Positions 23,336 to 38,300 of a stretch of DNA of 64,000 nt are shown here, one piece after another. How positions within the stretch are numbered: position 1 is the first letter of the stretch; every line of letters begins with the position of its first letter. The DNA lies in contig CM063109.1 in NCBI GenBank assembly GCA_031841125.1, positions 34,104,038 to 34,168,037 on the forward strand, given 5' to 3'. The notes under the pieces were generated by a model. The model searched no databases, was not told the DNA's origin, and worked only from the letters and a program-made list of their open reading frames with translations. The translations under genes were made by a program, and so were the position numbers. Source of the DNA: Acanthococcus lagerstroemiae (lineage: Eukaryota > Arthropoda > Insecta > Hemiptera > Eriococcidae).

Positions 23336-26300
23336 GTAAGCGCATAATATGGTTATTTCGTATAAATACATGATCAATATACCTGCCCGATTGACAAAAA
23401 ATTGGTCACAGAGCTTTGATACACAAGAGCGCGAGACTTGTAAAACCGGGTCACTGTTCTCGACCAATCAGAACACACCGCCATCTCAAAGTGGAAGGAG
23501 CCTACATATTTGGCCGAAAGTCTCACTGAAGGCAGTTTCGTATCTGAAAACAGTTGCCTCAAGTGAGGTATTTCGCCAATCGGGTGCAAGCCCGCGGTCT
23601 GAGCAAGAGGCTGCAGTTATATCGATCCATTCGTTAATGAAGGCTTCTAATTCATATTTCGAGCAATCGCTCTGTTGACTTTTCCCCGCTCGAGTCATCT
23701 TGAGTTGCTGACATTTTCCTCTTCAGATTTTTATGACTTGCTTTATATCTTCTCAGATCTTTTTCAATCTTTCTCTGGTCTCGTTTTGACTCTTTCCAAC
23801 CCATTTCATTGGTGAAGCGTACGACGATGCACGCATGCCAAATTGGCTCCGTAGACACCGCACCCTTGGCCCCGGAAATTACCCTTTCTAGTATCGCATC
23901 AGTGACCAGAGGGACATCTTCAGGCTGGCCCGGGGCCCATTTTGCCTCTAGGCTTCGGATTCGCACTGTCTTGCCAGGGCCACTATGGGACACCTACTGA
24001 CCAAGGCAACGCTCACCCAACATTAACCTAGAATTCGGGTGCACCACAGCCGGACCCTCTTTCTAACTCATTAAGATTTGTTTTACGACCCACTACCACT
24101 TATTACAAATCGTTATAACTAATTTTCGGCTCGTTTTAAGTCTTTTCTAGTTGTCCAGAGTAATCTAGGTGACGCGATTTCTGACTCATTAAACTAGGAC
24201 GAAAACATGATTGAATACAGCACAGAGAAACAGAAGGAGAATGATTCAATGATTACAACAAAGGCGAAAATATTTAAAATTTTCAGATTGGTTTGTAAGA
24301 AGTGTTGCTGGAATCAAGTCCTAGAGTTTTCCCTCTCCCGTCTACCCTTCCGGCACCACTGGCGATTTCGGTCCAATGACTCCAGTTTCCAAGTTCCCTA
24401 CACTAAAACCAGCGGTTTGTGAGTTGCTGAATTCATTCCTGGGGTCCTCCTCCTTCCAATGCTTCAGGCTCCACTGCTCCACATGGGGCTTAATCGGATT
24501 CTCTACATAATGCACTTTTTAAATAACACGTATTTCATGTTAACTCCCTGTTGAGCCGAAATCGTTAGAAGGAGTAGGTTGAGGACCCCTAGCAATGAAT
24601 TCAGCGACCTACTAAAACCTTCGCTTTCAACGTACAATTCTTGAGAATCGGAATAAAACGAAATTAAACTGTCTGTCTGTCTGTCTGTCGATCGGTTAGT
24701 CAGTCAGTCAGTCTCAGTCTCAGCCTCAGTGTCTCAGTCAGATCTGCGAGCACTACACTCTGCTAGTACATCATCTTGCAGACGAGTCTGCAACCACGGG
24801 AGAGCATTTTCATGTCCTTGCTTCGCGGACTGCGCCGACGTGAGAATGTCATCGTGTCTGTTTGTCTGTCTCTCAGACCAGTCAGTCCAACCAGTTTAGT
24901 CAGCAACATGAGAATGTCATCGCGTCTGTCTGTCTGTCTGTCTGCAGTCAGTCCAGCCAGGCAGTCATTATTATTATTATCACTTTCGTAACGCTCCAAC
25001 CGCTTTTTTTCGTGTAAAAACATAAAAATGTCAATATGAAGGTACATTAATGGTTCATCTGTATTTTATTTTATTTTTCTTCGATCTGTAGGAAGGAAAT
25101 AAGGGCGTGGAGGGGGTGAGGAGAAGTGTCTCGAGATTTTTTCGGCCCCATCTCGGAAACCACGATTTTGGACCCCGAGTCCCCAAAAACACCAGAAGAT
25201 GAGAAATCTGGGCCGCCGAAAAAGTTCGTGCCTGGAAGGAATCCTCTCTGCCTCACATCAGCCCTACTTTTTCTCCATTTGCTGAAAACCGATTGGTCTT
25301 TATTTGGGGCCATACTTGGAAGCCGTCCCACAGAGCCTAAATCTTAGTGATCCCATCAGAATCAAAAAAAAAAAAAAAATGTTCATTGCTCGGTGAAAAT
25401 TTACAACAAATTATTTGCTGAATCTTCCATAACAGGATGTTCGGCACTGATGCGATGCCCGAAAGGGTAGTTTCCGGTGCTGGGGGTGCGGTGTCTCAGG
25501 GGCCACTTTGGCATGCGTGCATCGCCATACGTCCCACCACACACCATGGTCTCCCAAGTTTTCCAAGGGTCTCAAAGTCCCGCAGAAGTTCCTCAGAAGC
25601 CCTCTGAAGTTCTTTAGAAGTTTCCCATATTAACAAAAATTTCCAAAAATTATGGAAGGGGAAGTATTTTTCTAAAATAGAAGTTAAGGTACTTAATTAA
25701 TTTTCTTAGAAAAATTAATATAAAAACAGGGACGTACTGAAAGGGGGAAGGGCAACTTACCCCTCCCCCATGTAGGAATTTTTCACTCAGCAGTTGAGGA
25801 AATTTACCATTTCAGTCAGGAACAAAAATAAGGGGGACATGGAAGCCTACATGGGAATTGAGAAATTCTAGTAGATGGATCAACAGCAATTCAAAATTTT
25901 CTTTTTTTAGCCCATGCAAAACAAGTTTGATACTCTGATACTTGGGGGTTTTGAGTTGAGTCAATTGGGACTTTCATATTTTGCCCCCTCTCCCCCCGGG
26001 AAAACCATTTATTTGGTACGTCCCTGTATAAAAAAATCAACCACGCAAAACTGAAGAAGTCCCCCATAACCAGAAAAGTAATCCTTTTAGGTCCTCCAAA
26101 TTCTCTATTCTTGATTTCCCGACATTGGTAAAAATATCTTAAGAGAAAAGACGCGATGATATTTCCTTCCTTTCTAAAAATGTTTGAAGATGATATTTTT
26201 GGGCTCCATACATGACATGAGTCCCGAGGCCTTAGAGTACTAAATTAACCTTGCCTCCTTTTCTACTCAACATGTAGGAAATTTGTCCCCTTCCTCCCCC

Positions 26301-29300
26301 TCCCAACAAATCCTGGCATCACAGTGAGTGCTGAAAAGGCTTAACGGAATCTTAATGAATGATACAAATCATTCAAAATCCTAGTAAAATCTTAACGATC
26401 TTCATGACATAATTTTATTAAGTCTTAGTGTTCTTAGTCAATCTTAATCACTCATGACCGACCTTTTTGTAATTCGTGTCTTAACTTATCCTAATGAGTC
26501 ATAAAATAGTGCATTAACCAGCTCTTGCTTAATCAAAAAGGTCATAGAGAGTCACCGTTAGTCTCAAAAGGGACTTAAGTCTTAAAAAATTTTTGCGTAA
26601 TCCCATAGTGAATCTTGGTAAAATTCGAACAAAGTTCAAATGATAAATCTCTGGCTCGTAGCTACTCTCAGTCTCAACTATTTCCAATGGTTTCAGCAGA
26701 GACTTTTGAGATAGGTCCATTTTATTGGATATTCTGTGACCATAGATAGTCTATGGTATGGCATGTTTGATTATGGACCCTACACTCAGAAATGAGAAAT
26801 ACTGTCTTCAAATTAGTGCTAAATGAGCTGAAGAGATTCAAATCCTTAGTAGCGGTCTCCATAATTAATTATCAGGTTGAAAGGTTCAACCTGGAAACAT
26901 TGCACCGAAAACTGAAATTCTAGGTTTTTGTGGTTTTTATTTTTCTCGAAAATTATTATCTTAATAAAAAAATCGAAAAAAGCGAAAATTAAAGAGCCTA
27001 AAATTTTCTATATGGAAAATTAAGCTTTACAGTGTTACCAAGGAATTACAAAACAATGCCTGTTATGATTATAAGAGGCCGTATCTCAATTCCAAAGTGT
27101 ATTTGTAGTGGCAATTGCTTACACTAGCGTGATAGAATTAATCAAAAGCAAAACACAAAATTAAATTATAAAAAAGGCACTTAGTATTTCTTTGTTTACT
27201 GAGAAATCATTTTTATTGTTTTTATCATCATTTTTTCGTCATTTTCTTAGTGTTTTGTTTTGTTTCAAATATTTTATTTTTCAGCCTATGGATTGGAGAT
27301 ATTTTTTAAACATTTCAGCAGGTAATACAAAAATCCGCGATGAGATATAATACAAGGTGATCTGTCTGATATTTTATCCCGAAAACATTCGATCCAAGAA
27401 TTGCCCTGGTCAACCCAAGTCTCAAGTGATTACACAAATCTAACTTAATAATATGTATTGACGATTAGCGCAATCTTAATTTAAATATGTTTTAACAAAA
27501 TTCTAAGAGGACTGGAGAGAAACTGAACGAATTTCATCAATTTTGGTAATATCTTATTACATCCTCTGAGATACTTTTATGTCGTCAACATCTCTTCTCC
27601 ACGTTTCTTTTATGTCTTTCAACTGTATAAGATTTAAATGCCCTAATTAGGGACGTAGTGAAGCGTTTTTTTCTGGAGGGGCGAAAATTGTTAAATTCCC
27701 AACTGATCCAAGTCAAAATTCCCGAGTATCAAAATTTGTATGTATTAGCAGAAAAAAAAAAACCTTTTGGCTTGTTGGATTTTCTCAACTTCTGATCTAT
27801 CTACTAAAATTTCCCAACGCCGACGGAGGCTGGAGGCAAGTTGCCCCCATCCCACCCACCCACCCAAATTTTTGTCCCTGGCCCTAATAAGGCCTATTTT
27901 TACTAATGCGCTCATGGCGACCTCCCGATTGATCTGTTAATTTTTTATTCTCTCATCCATTCTGCTAAAAAAAAATATAGGTACGTTGTGGGTACTTAAC
28001 AACTTAATATAAAAAGTAAGTAAAAAGTGATTTATTAATTCTAAAATTCTGTTCGTGTTTATACAGATGGGATACGCCAACATAGAACAAAAAGGTAAAG
28101 GCATACATTTACGGCAGTTCTCAAGGGCGTTCATCATCGATGATGGAATCAAGAAATTCGTATTCGTCAGTGTCGATTGCGGAATGATAGGCAATGGTAT
28201 CCGAAAACAGGTAAATAATTTCTTTGTACTGCTCGTGACATAAAAATTGAAATGTAAGGATTGAAAAAGGGATCGAGCCAATGGACAAGGAACTACCGTG
28301 AAATCAGTGGCGTAGCCAGGATTTTTCCAAGGAGGGGAATCAGCAAAATTTTGGGCGGGGGCGGGGGTACACCTAACATGAACTGTATGTTTTTACATGT
28401 TGTGCTTTTCAACTTCAATTTATTATGTATTTGGATTTAAATTTCATTTTGCGCATTTACTGTGATACTGCCAGCATATAAAAAAATTGGAGATTCATTC
28501 CCCTAATTTCCCCCCTTGGCTACGCCACTGCGTGAAATGGTGCTAATTTGTACACTAAAAAACACTTCTCAGTAGTGTCCCAAGAACGCTCTAAAGTGGG
28601 AAAAAGTTGGGGTCACTCATGTTAAAACAATCGGTACAACACATTCTGCATCAGAAATACATAGAGCTAAAGAGGTGGACAGGGGCGATCGTTAAATTAG
28701 CGTAATTCTTAAATGCCTTATGATCATGTAAAACTGTGTCAAATTTCGGGTAATGCTGCTAGTTGTTAACTTATTGGCTTTACATATATTTACAAGTAGG
28801 TATTAAGTCCACCTCTCTTCGAGAGATTAAAATAATAATGTTGTTATTTTTTTTCTAACTTTGCACAGCAAAGCTTTTTATACTCGTGCCTACGTATTAT
28901 GATATGGTATAGGTTTATCTACTCTCAGCTCAGTTGTAAACGTTTTATAAAGCCTAATTCTTCACTGATATTCGATGTTCTTTTCACCCTGACCACTTAT
29001 CTCTGATTAGTCATCCTAGCTCGCACGCCATTTGCATTGAAACTAGATAATAGATAGATGAATCACAATTCTCTTAACCGTTATTCTGTCTAATAATTTG
29101 AGTCCTTCACATTAATTGGTACTAGTAATAAAAATATCTGTTATGGAAGTGTAAAATTTCAGAGCCCTTAAATACTACAGAACACATCCTCTGAAACAAT
29201 ATTATTTTGACACGTATATTTTCCAATCGAAACACGAGGTCTATAGTCTATATACTCTACACTGCTGCCTGTCTATTTCTGGTCCTCATTTGCTGTAATT

Positions 29301-32300
29301 GCAGCGACACGCTGGGTCGGATTGTTTTTGATTCATAATACTGATAGGTATTAGCTAACGTCGACACGAGTGAACAAGGTCAATAATATCGTGCTATCTT
29401 TCATCGTGACGAACCAGAAACTATTTTTTCCGGTTCACGACAGATATTATTTTCACTTAACGATCTAGCACATACAGTCATTTATGGTGAGGTGATAAGG
29501 TGCTATCTGTCAACAGTTCTTAGCTTAGCACCACAACTTTGGAAGACAAGATTTAAGAGATATCTTCCTAAAACGCAGTATTTTTTCCCCTCAGAATAAG
29601 GTGACGATCATCATAATTAATGGTCATATATATCTCTTCTTTGTTGATCCTTTTTCGTCATATTATCACAATATTTGCTAGTGAAAAAGCTCTTTTTCAA
29701 GACGCAGTAAGTCTATTCCCTTTGCATTCCAATTTGAAAACGCAGTAAGTATACAATATTTTGAGTCTTCCTCAGTTTTTCGCGATATTTTAGTTTTGAA
29801 ATTGAAATTGCCAGATCGTGTTCGTTCATAGGCGCAACCAGGGAACTACGGGGCTATTACCCCCCCCCCCCCCCGCCCAGAACATTAAAAATCTCTTAGG
29901 ACTAAGAAGATTGGATTTTAGAGCGTAGTTTTTTTTGACATGGATATGTCTATTGGCTAGCCCTCATCCTATTTCCAACGGACACCAATTCCGATAGACA
30001 CTGAACTTGATTCCAGTTCAGTTCAGTTGTGCGTATTGTGTGAAGTTAAGCAGTATGATTTAGCTCTTCATGGTCACAATCCAGTTTAACGGAAATTATT
30101 TTTTCTTCTAGCCATGTGCTCATTGATCTTAATCTTTGCTGCGCGGCTTCCAGTAGCTATAAGACATATCCATGTACATACCTATGTATCTGCATGCAGT
30201 GTAGATACTCGTCATCAGTTTACTGATGATTTTGTTCATATTTATTTTTGTTTTGTAATTTCGTTTACAATGTTTTTAAAAATGTCGCAGTGCAGGGAAT
30301 AAGGTTCCACTTTGTTGATATAGAGTTATGAGTACAAGCATAAACTAGATAAAATTTCTGATAAAATGAGACCTTGCGAAGCTTTCTATCTTCAAAATAC
30401 GGCGAGATATGGCTGTTTAAAATTGAGATTTCAAAAAACCTGATTTAGAGAAAAATGCAATTTTAAAAAAGATGTTAAAAAACGAAAAATTACAAATTTA
30501 AAGCGGCATATCTCTGAGACAAATAAAGCTAGAGAGTTCCGCGAGGTTCCATTTGGTCAGAAATTTTACACAGAATTTCGTCGACAAAGTGGGTCCTTTT
30601 CAGAAAACTAACATGGAATGAAATATTATTGTTTATCTCCAGCGATAACAAAACTGAGCATGTTGTAGGCAAAGCAGAGAGGAGGTGTATTAACATTTTC
30701 ATCTGCAATGGACGAACGAAGGCAGACAGAGAAAATGAATAACGCCATTCGAAAGAAGAGGGTTTATTCTGCCGAACCCGATCTCGACAGTTTTGACCTT
30801 GATTCACAAAAATTAGCATCGACAATGAGGGAACTTATTCCCTGCACTGTCGTACATACACTTTTGTGGAATTTTAAGCTAAAAATTAAGAGTCAAGTAT
30901 TTTACTTTTTCGTATAAAATTTATCCCCCCTTTCCCACGTTCCTCTGGTTCAGCCGCTCCCAGAGGTAGTTCCTGGTTGCGCTTATGTATCCGTTTGAGA
31001 CCTCCAGGCAGTTTCTTGTGCTTCTTGAACAATTTAGAAATATGCCTGTACTGTGTTTTGGAAAGGCGCCTATCATTTTTAATGATACTGGAAATCTATG
31101 GAACATGCAGACAACTTACGTATCGTTTCACCACAACTGAACCCCGTTAAATTCAGAAATTACAGTCTTCAAGACAGTTCTAGAGGCTGACATTTTCCAC
31201 AAGATAAAATTTTTTAGCTCAGTGCCACGACTTAAGGGAGACCGGGGCGCATGATACAATCAGTTTTACTCAAAGGCGACTCAAACATAGAAAAATTATT
31301 AAGACCTTGAAGTGCTAATGGCATATCAAACGCACATATGTTGGTCACTATTTAAGCGCATAAGCAGATTCATGGGCGCCAACTTATGGAAAATATGGGG
31401 GGGGGGCAGAATCAGTCGGAGCACAGTTTTTTCTTTGATTGTTTTATTGAGACGCGTGTGATATTTCGGTATTATCGATTTTATTCTTATTCGTTTTCTC
31501 TTTTTTTCTTTTTTGTTAAATTAGAAAATTGATGGTAAAATTTGTTGTACTTTTTCCATTTTTGAGTTGAAAATGTTTGGGGTCTTTGCCCCCCCCCCCT
31601 CCAAAAAAGTGTCAAGAGCAAATTTTTCTATTTGAATTAGTCTCTTCCAGATTTTTTTATTATTTTAAATACGTGTCCGATTTTACATTTTTGCCCCAGG
31701 TAAGCAGCAAAATGCAAACAGATATGGGGTAGAATGCATATGCACTTCTTTAGGCCAAATTTGATCGTATTATGTGCGGTATTTAATATTTTAAATATAA
31801 AGTATATTGAGACGTATTATATAAATGAAAACACTAGTACAGCAAATCAAAAAACTATTAGGGAGTAAATTAGCGTATACTCCCTCTGTACAAAAATATG
31901 GTAGGTATACATTGCGAAAAAATTGAGCAATTAAGGCTGCGTCGAGTAGGTAAGAAGAAAAAGGTAATGGGACCATTACTATCTACCATACAAAATACAC
32001 CAATAACCAAAAATGGAGTATCGCAGGGTCACAAGGGCGGGTGGGAAAAGGTTCCAAGAATCGTGTTTTGGAGGATAACGAAAGTGGCCACCTGTTGCTG
32101 CGAAACAAATGAAAAATTCTAAAAACTTTGGTTGTGAAGAGGGAGGACTGAAGAATCACGTAGAGGATGGGAAAAAATTTGCTGTTTTCAAATTTTACAG
32201 AACTCGTACGTCCAATGCTAGCGAGAAGTACAACAATGTGTGCATAGGCAAGAAAAGGGTTATCTGTAATGCAGAAGCTCGTAGATATGACCAAGACTAA

Positions 32301-35300
32301 GAGTAATGGACACGTCAATGCATGCGTATGAGTCAACATAGCGATAAACGAAAGACGGAAAGAAAGTACATATTTTTGGACAAGAAAAAAACTCAAATGT
32401 ATACCACATTTTTGGATAGAGGGAGTATTATATTTATCAAATCGTAAATCGACAGACAAATAGCAACTTTGTCTTGCTGTTTATGTACCTAAAAGTTGGG
32501 GCATTCAAATAAGCATATTGTGCCCATAATCGTTTTCAAAATTAAGAGTATTATGAATATACTTGTTTTAATCATATTGCTTAAAAAGTAAGAAAATAAA
32601 TTTTGCATTATGCCCCCTTTTTTTTGTTGTAATTTTCAACCCAATGTCAAAAATTTAATTTGTCATATAAATTTAATTGTAAATAACGCATTTTATAGCT
32701 GATTGGATGTATGTATGCAAGTACTATTACATAACTACTTACGGTATTTCAAAATTCGTGAACGTAAATTCGAAAATTCGTTGAAAACTACTTTTTCCAA
32801 TATTAGATTTTTGCCAGTAAAATCATACTTCGCAAAAATGTCACAAATACGCAAAATATTTAGATTTCATTTCCATACGGAAACGTAACGCAGTGTTGCC
32901 AATTCACGGATACGTGAAAAATGTGTTAGCTATGATAGTGCATCAAAAAGAAAAACCGTTTTGCATTATGCCCCGGTCCCCCTTACCTATCTAGACATTG
33001 TCTATATTCGATATTTCACTTTATACACTCAAGTGTTGACTAAGGGTCACTTGCCAGGCTAAGGGGAAAATCATAGAAAGTTGTCGCTTCCACTCTCCTC
33101 TTTCAGTCCTTTGAAGACAATGCAGAGAAGCAAGCAGACCGTGAGATTTCCAAAACACTGCGATTTTCCACCAAGATTATAGTACTTAGTTAGGTATACA
33201 CCCCCCAATAAAAACATCATAAACCATTTCAAACGTTCAAGTAGCCATTCATACTGCAATCATCAACACAGGCTGAATACACATATTTTTCCATCTGCTC
33301 CCTCATCTTTCTCAGACATGCACTAATATACATCTTTGAGAGCTCATATAGCTTCTTCCAACTCCCGCATGGAATTCTTTTTATCCCTACCTCTTCTGAA
33401 TGGGCCGTATAACAAAATTTTGTTATACATGTCTAATTGTCTTCAGTATAGTAACCAGGATATTGAATTTTCCTCACGTCGAATCATCAAAGTCGTTATT
33501 TTTTAGAATGCCACTCATCTGTACATAATCCTGCTATAAAATAAAATGAATCTGTGTAAAAATTCCTCTCCAGGTTTTAAAACGACTGCGACCGAAATTC
33601 AAGGACCTGTACACCGAGAATAATGTTATGATTAGTGGAACACACACCCATTCAGCGCCCGGAGGATTTCTCATGGACTTTTTGTTCGACGTATCCAGCT
33701 TAGGCTTCGTTCCAGAAACTTTTGATGCATTAGTGAGAGGAATTACACTGGTAAGATTACACTTGATTTCTGTACAGGAGGGGGGAAAAAAGGAAAAAAT
33801 GTACATAATACTCGTGTACGACGTGTTTGTAATACCGTATAGTAGCACGTATAAATAGCAATAAAAAGCACAATTAAACTCGCGATAAATGAAATTAAGA
33901 AAAATAATATCAAATTGAAACCGCAAGCTGTCTTTGATTTTTTATAAATAGTTTATATTCAGCTGAATCTGTTTGTTTTAAAAAGTTTTAAAATTAGCCT
34001 CTCCGAGGTCTTGTAATCCGTAAACAGAAATTTGACGTTTGATTTTATTTGCCTACTCGACCCACAGAGTATTGAACGAGCTCATAAATATCGAAGAGAA
34101 GGACGTATATTCCTAACACAAGGAGTGCTGCTGAATGCTAATATCAATCGCAGTCCCAGCGCCTATACAGCCAACCCGGAATCAGAACGTGCTAAGTAAT
34201 TCTAATTATTTCTTGTTACTTTGCTATTCGAACATAGCTATTGTTGGGCACATAACGATGTTAGTAATCCTAAAAAGTTTCATTCTGTTTACCTTGATTC
34301 ACCCAGCCAAGTGCCTGGAATAGTATCGGAAATGACGAAAAATAGCCAGGCACTGAAAATAAGTTGAAGTTTATAATATAACCTGAGTTAGCATTTATAG
34401 ATAGAAGGTATCTGCCCTCACTAACGCCATGCTAAGGGAGAATGACGATGGTTGGCACAGTAATTGACCAATGAGGGTTTTGACTGGGAGGGGTGAAAGA
34501 AGAAAGATTAAAGTACGTATTTTTGACCTCAGTTATGGAGATACTTGATCTAGTGTCGAACTTCAAGCTCATAAGATTGGTTGGCGGTATTTGGGGCTCC
34601 ACTTTATGTGTTCCTGACAACGGCAGCTCGCGTTTTTAGCTCCACGTTACCAGCGGCACATGTATGCGGAATAGAAATAAAACCAATAGAGAAAAATCGT
34701 GGTTTAATTGCGCATTTTTGTGCTTCCAATTGCAGAATTTGTGCTCCATTTCTTCTGAAGTTGTAGCCAAAAAAAGAAAGTAAGTCAATGTGCTGCCGGT
34801 GACATGCAAAGGAAATTTTGAAATTGACTCAGATGGAAGTGAACACCCGCGAAAATCAATGTGCTAAATTTGTGCTTTTTGTGCCGACAATTTCGGTCCC
34901 CCAATTTCCCCCTCACCGCTCTCCCTGATGGGGCACAACATTTTCCTCGTATTATCAAGTCGAAAGTATGCAGACAAATTGTGCTCAAATTATGCTTCAT
35001 GTCACCACCAGCCCCACCATACTTGCACAAACTTCCGCCAAGTTATGACCAGAAAACCAAAAGTGGGTCAACGTGCCGCTGGCGAAATGCAACAGTTAGA
35101 GCACAATTTTTCTGCATATTTTCAACTTGGTAATGCAAGAAACATGTTGTGCCCCCATCATGGGGAGCGGAGAGGGGGAACTGGGGGATCGAAATTGTCG
35201 GTACAAAAAAGTACAAATTTAGCACATTGATTTTAGCGGGTGTTCATTTCCATCGGAGCTAATTTCAAAATTTCCTTTACATGTCACCAGCAGCACATTG

Positions 35301-38300
35301 ACCTACTTTTTTTTTTTAGCTAGAACTTCAGAAGAAATGGAGCACAAATTCTGCAATTTGAAGGTCAAAAAATCTCAATTTTTCTGTATTGGTTTCATTC
35401 CTATTCCGCTTACATGTGCAGCTGGCGACATGAAATTCGTGTTTTTTGATTTTTAATGAATATTGTAGTAGTGTTTTGGAGTGCTTTCGTAGAATAAATC
35501 GGAGCAGGTAGAATAAGAGGGGGGGGGGGGGCAATTTATCATTTAATAATGACAAAATTCCGTTTTTAATCAGAAGTTTTACGGAGGTGATTCCTTTCGA
35601 AATATAATCTCATAAAGTCCGACGCGGTATATTATACTTCGTTCGCGAATTTCATTCATTGCATTTAATAATATTCGTTCACAGGGACGTATCGAAGAGT
35701 TTTTTGTTGTTTTTTTGCCGGGGGGGGGGGGGTAAAAATTGTGAAAGTCCCAACTGACTGAACTCAAAATTTCTAACTATCAAAGTAACAAAAAAAAAAC
35801 ATCCTGTTGAATCTTCCCAACTGACTCAACTCAAAATTCCCAAGTATCAAAGCCAAAAAAAAAAACTTTTGACCTGTTGAATTTTTTCAACTCGCCTGAC
35901 TGAAATGGTTAATTTTCCCAACTGCTGAGTGAAAAATTCCTACAAGGGGGGGGGGAGAGTTGCCCCTACCGGTACGTCCTTGCTAGTTCACTCCATAATC
36001 GCCGCTTATTTTCCTTTCTGAAACAAAAAATAGCAGCTGGCGTTATTAGGAACAAGTATTACCGATCTTTAATCGCATAATTAAGTTAGAAGAAATCATT
36101 ATTTTGAACATTCTGTGAGTGCAATGTGTAGACAAAGGGGTCAATTTATGATACCCATTTGTATTATAATAAACTTACCTACTTTTTTATTTTGGGCAAC
36201 AAATCGCTATCTAAAACACCAAGAAAAAATTTCAAATCACGGTTTTTTGGATTTCAATATGCGAGATTTCTGTGACATCGAACTACACCAAATGATGACA
36301 CATTCAGCGTACCTAAATGAAGTTTTGACTTGGTACCTAGACCTACAGTGTCCGTCCAGTGTAAGTTGGCACTCTTCATTTCGTTGCGAGCTGTCAGGTT
36401 TATGTGCTAGATGGGTGCGTCACTCTAATTAATTATATGCGGAAGGGTTAATTTAATTTACCTGTACGCAATGACAAGGGTTGGAATCATTCATTCCATT
36501 ATAAACCAGTTGTTATTTAAAATACGTAAACTGAAGACCCCAGAAAAACTGGTTCTTCAGCGTTGTAGGACAAAATACGAGTTTCAACTTATACTGGGCG
36601 GACTATTATGTTACCCACCACGAAATAAGTAGGTGGCATTATTAGTAGGTACCTTGCGTTATTCGGGGCAGGTACCTTACCTACCTATTGAAATGCATCA
36701 ATTTTTAGGTATGAGCATAACGTGGATAAGCAAATGATACAGCTAAAATTCGTCGATAAAAATCAGAAAGGAATCGGAATGATAGCTTGGTTCGCGGTGC
36801 ATCCCACCAGCATGAATAATACCAATCAATTCATCTCCTCGGACAACGTTGGGTATGCATCGATATTATTCGAGAAGAAGATGAATCCAAAGAGAAATCT
36901 AATAGGCAAAGTGAGTTTTCATACAGCTTTTATTAAGAGTGAAAACTAGGCCCTGGGTTTATCACAAAGCTGAGCAAGACTGTAGCCTACCGCGTAAAAT
37001 TTTGTGAGGCGCAAAAGGAAACAAAATCTTAAGATTTTTCAAAATAATCTTAAAATTTTTCGCTGTTCTGTTCATAGTTATACTCATTTTCGTGTTTAAT
37101 TCGACTCAGAAACAAGAAAATATTCAGCCTCGAGGCACAGAAAACCTAAATCCAGTCATGCTGAAGATATTGAATTATTTCATTGCTATATGACGTTTCA
37201 GTATATAGATTATATTTTTAAAGTCCATGTACTTTTAGGGACCGTTCATCGCTGCATTCGCATCCACTAATTTGGGTGATGTATCTCCAAACATCCTAGG
37301 CCCTCGATGTCAGATCTCTGGAGTGCCGTGCGACGAGCTCACCAGTAAATGTCCCGGTAATACGGAGCACTGTATAGCTGTCGGACCAGGAAACAATCAT
37401 TTTGAGAGTACTAGGATCATCGCAGAACGATTATATGGTAAAGCGCTGGTAATGCATAATTTCAGTTCCTCTTTAAACATAATTTCTAAAACTGCAATCG
37501 GCCAGCAGCCTAAAATTTAGGTTTCTAATGAATGATTACGAAAACTGAGTTGTTATCGGCAGTCAAGTTAATTGGTGAATTAGCCGCTGTCAGAAGAACT
37601 GTGTTCTTCTAATTGAAAGCTCTGTTGATTGTTAAATAATATACGTTCATTACAAATAATTCAGGATCTGTGGAACTCGGATGGAAAAGAAATCACTGGT
37701 CCGGTGCAGTCAGTTCATCAGTTCGTGCATATGCCCTCTCAGAAAGCTGAATATCAAGATCCAGAAACCGGTGAAAAACTGCAGGTATATATAACTGGGT
37801 ATAAGTATGAGTACCTAGCTCTATTCAATATTGAAAAGTGTAGTGGCATTCCATCTATTTATATATACACTGCAAGTGCCGATTCACGAGAAATTTAAAG
37901 AGACATGGACATCATTCAGTCAACACTGAAGAATGAAGGTCCGTTCTAGGTATTCACCAGATAGGTAAAAATAATTAAATGGGCGCATTTGGTAAGAAAA
38001 CATATCATGTCTCGCCAACTACTTGAGACAGATATTCCAAACTTCAGTACCTGTCACGTTGATTGCAAAGGTATCATCGTTTTCTGTTACAAATGTTAGG
38101 CCTTTTTATCCTTACACTTCCTCTTGTGGGCACTGGTTGATAACATGATAAGCATCATGACCATTACACGGTTGGGTATTAGGGTAATCCTCATTTTCAA
38201 AGTTCAGAAATGTGAAAAGGATACCTCCACAATCTTTTTTCTCACAATAAAAAATACTCCCTTTAAAATTTCACTCCTTAATGATAATATTAACAGGAGA

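Larger units (their letters stand above)
19652..23387 (+). repeat. Tandem segmental duplication, copy 2 (about 3.73 kb)
   Basis: Second block of the direct duplication described at 15918. It adjoins the body of the ceramidase gene, so its exon 1B is the nearer start. Differences from copy 1 include attttgtatgccctcact versus gtcttgtatgccctcgct in the segment upstream of the promoter, and a one-base gain (aatatacctg) at the right edge. Confidence 0.95.
28211..33573. other. Intron 2 (5.4 kb)
   Basis: Holds a hAT-like MITE (28305-28530), a probable longer inverted-end element (31235-32983) and G/C homopolymer runs near 29861-29874 and 31398-31407. A lone hAT-like end (cataggcgcaacca) lies near 29829. 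No coding exon was recognised. Confidence 0.6.
34196..36708. other. Intron 4 (2.5 kb)
   Basis: Contains a fold-back element (34646-35429) and a hAT-like MITE (35692-35982). The rest is AT-rich with ctacctacc/taggtacc-type short repeats near the acceptor. No coding exon. Confidence 0.6.

Noticed and set aside
31983..32459. 158-codon minus-strand frame
   Set aside because: Lies within an inverted-end element, shows no motif, and the composition looks random.
36115..36432. 105-codon plus-strand frame in intron 4
   Set aside because: No splice sites fit, the content resembles no ceramidase segment, and exons 4 and 5 join directly.
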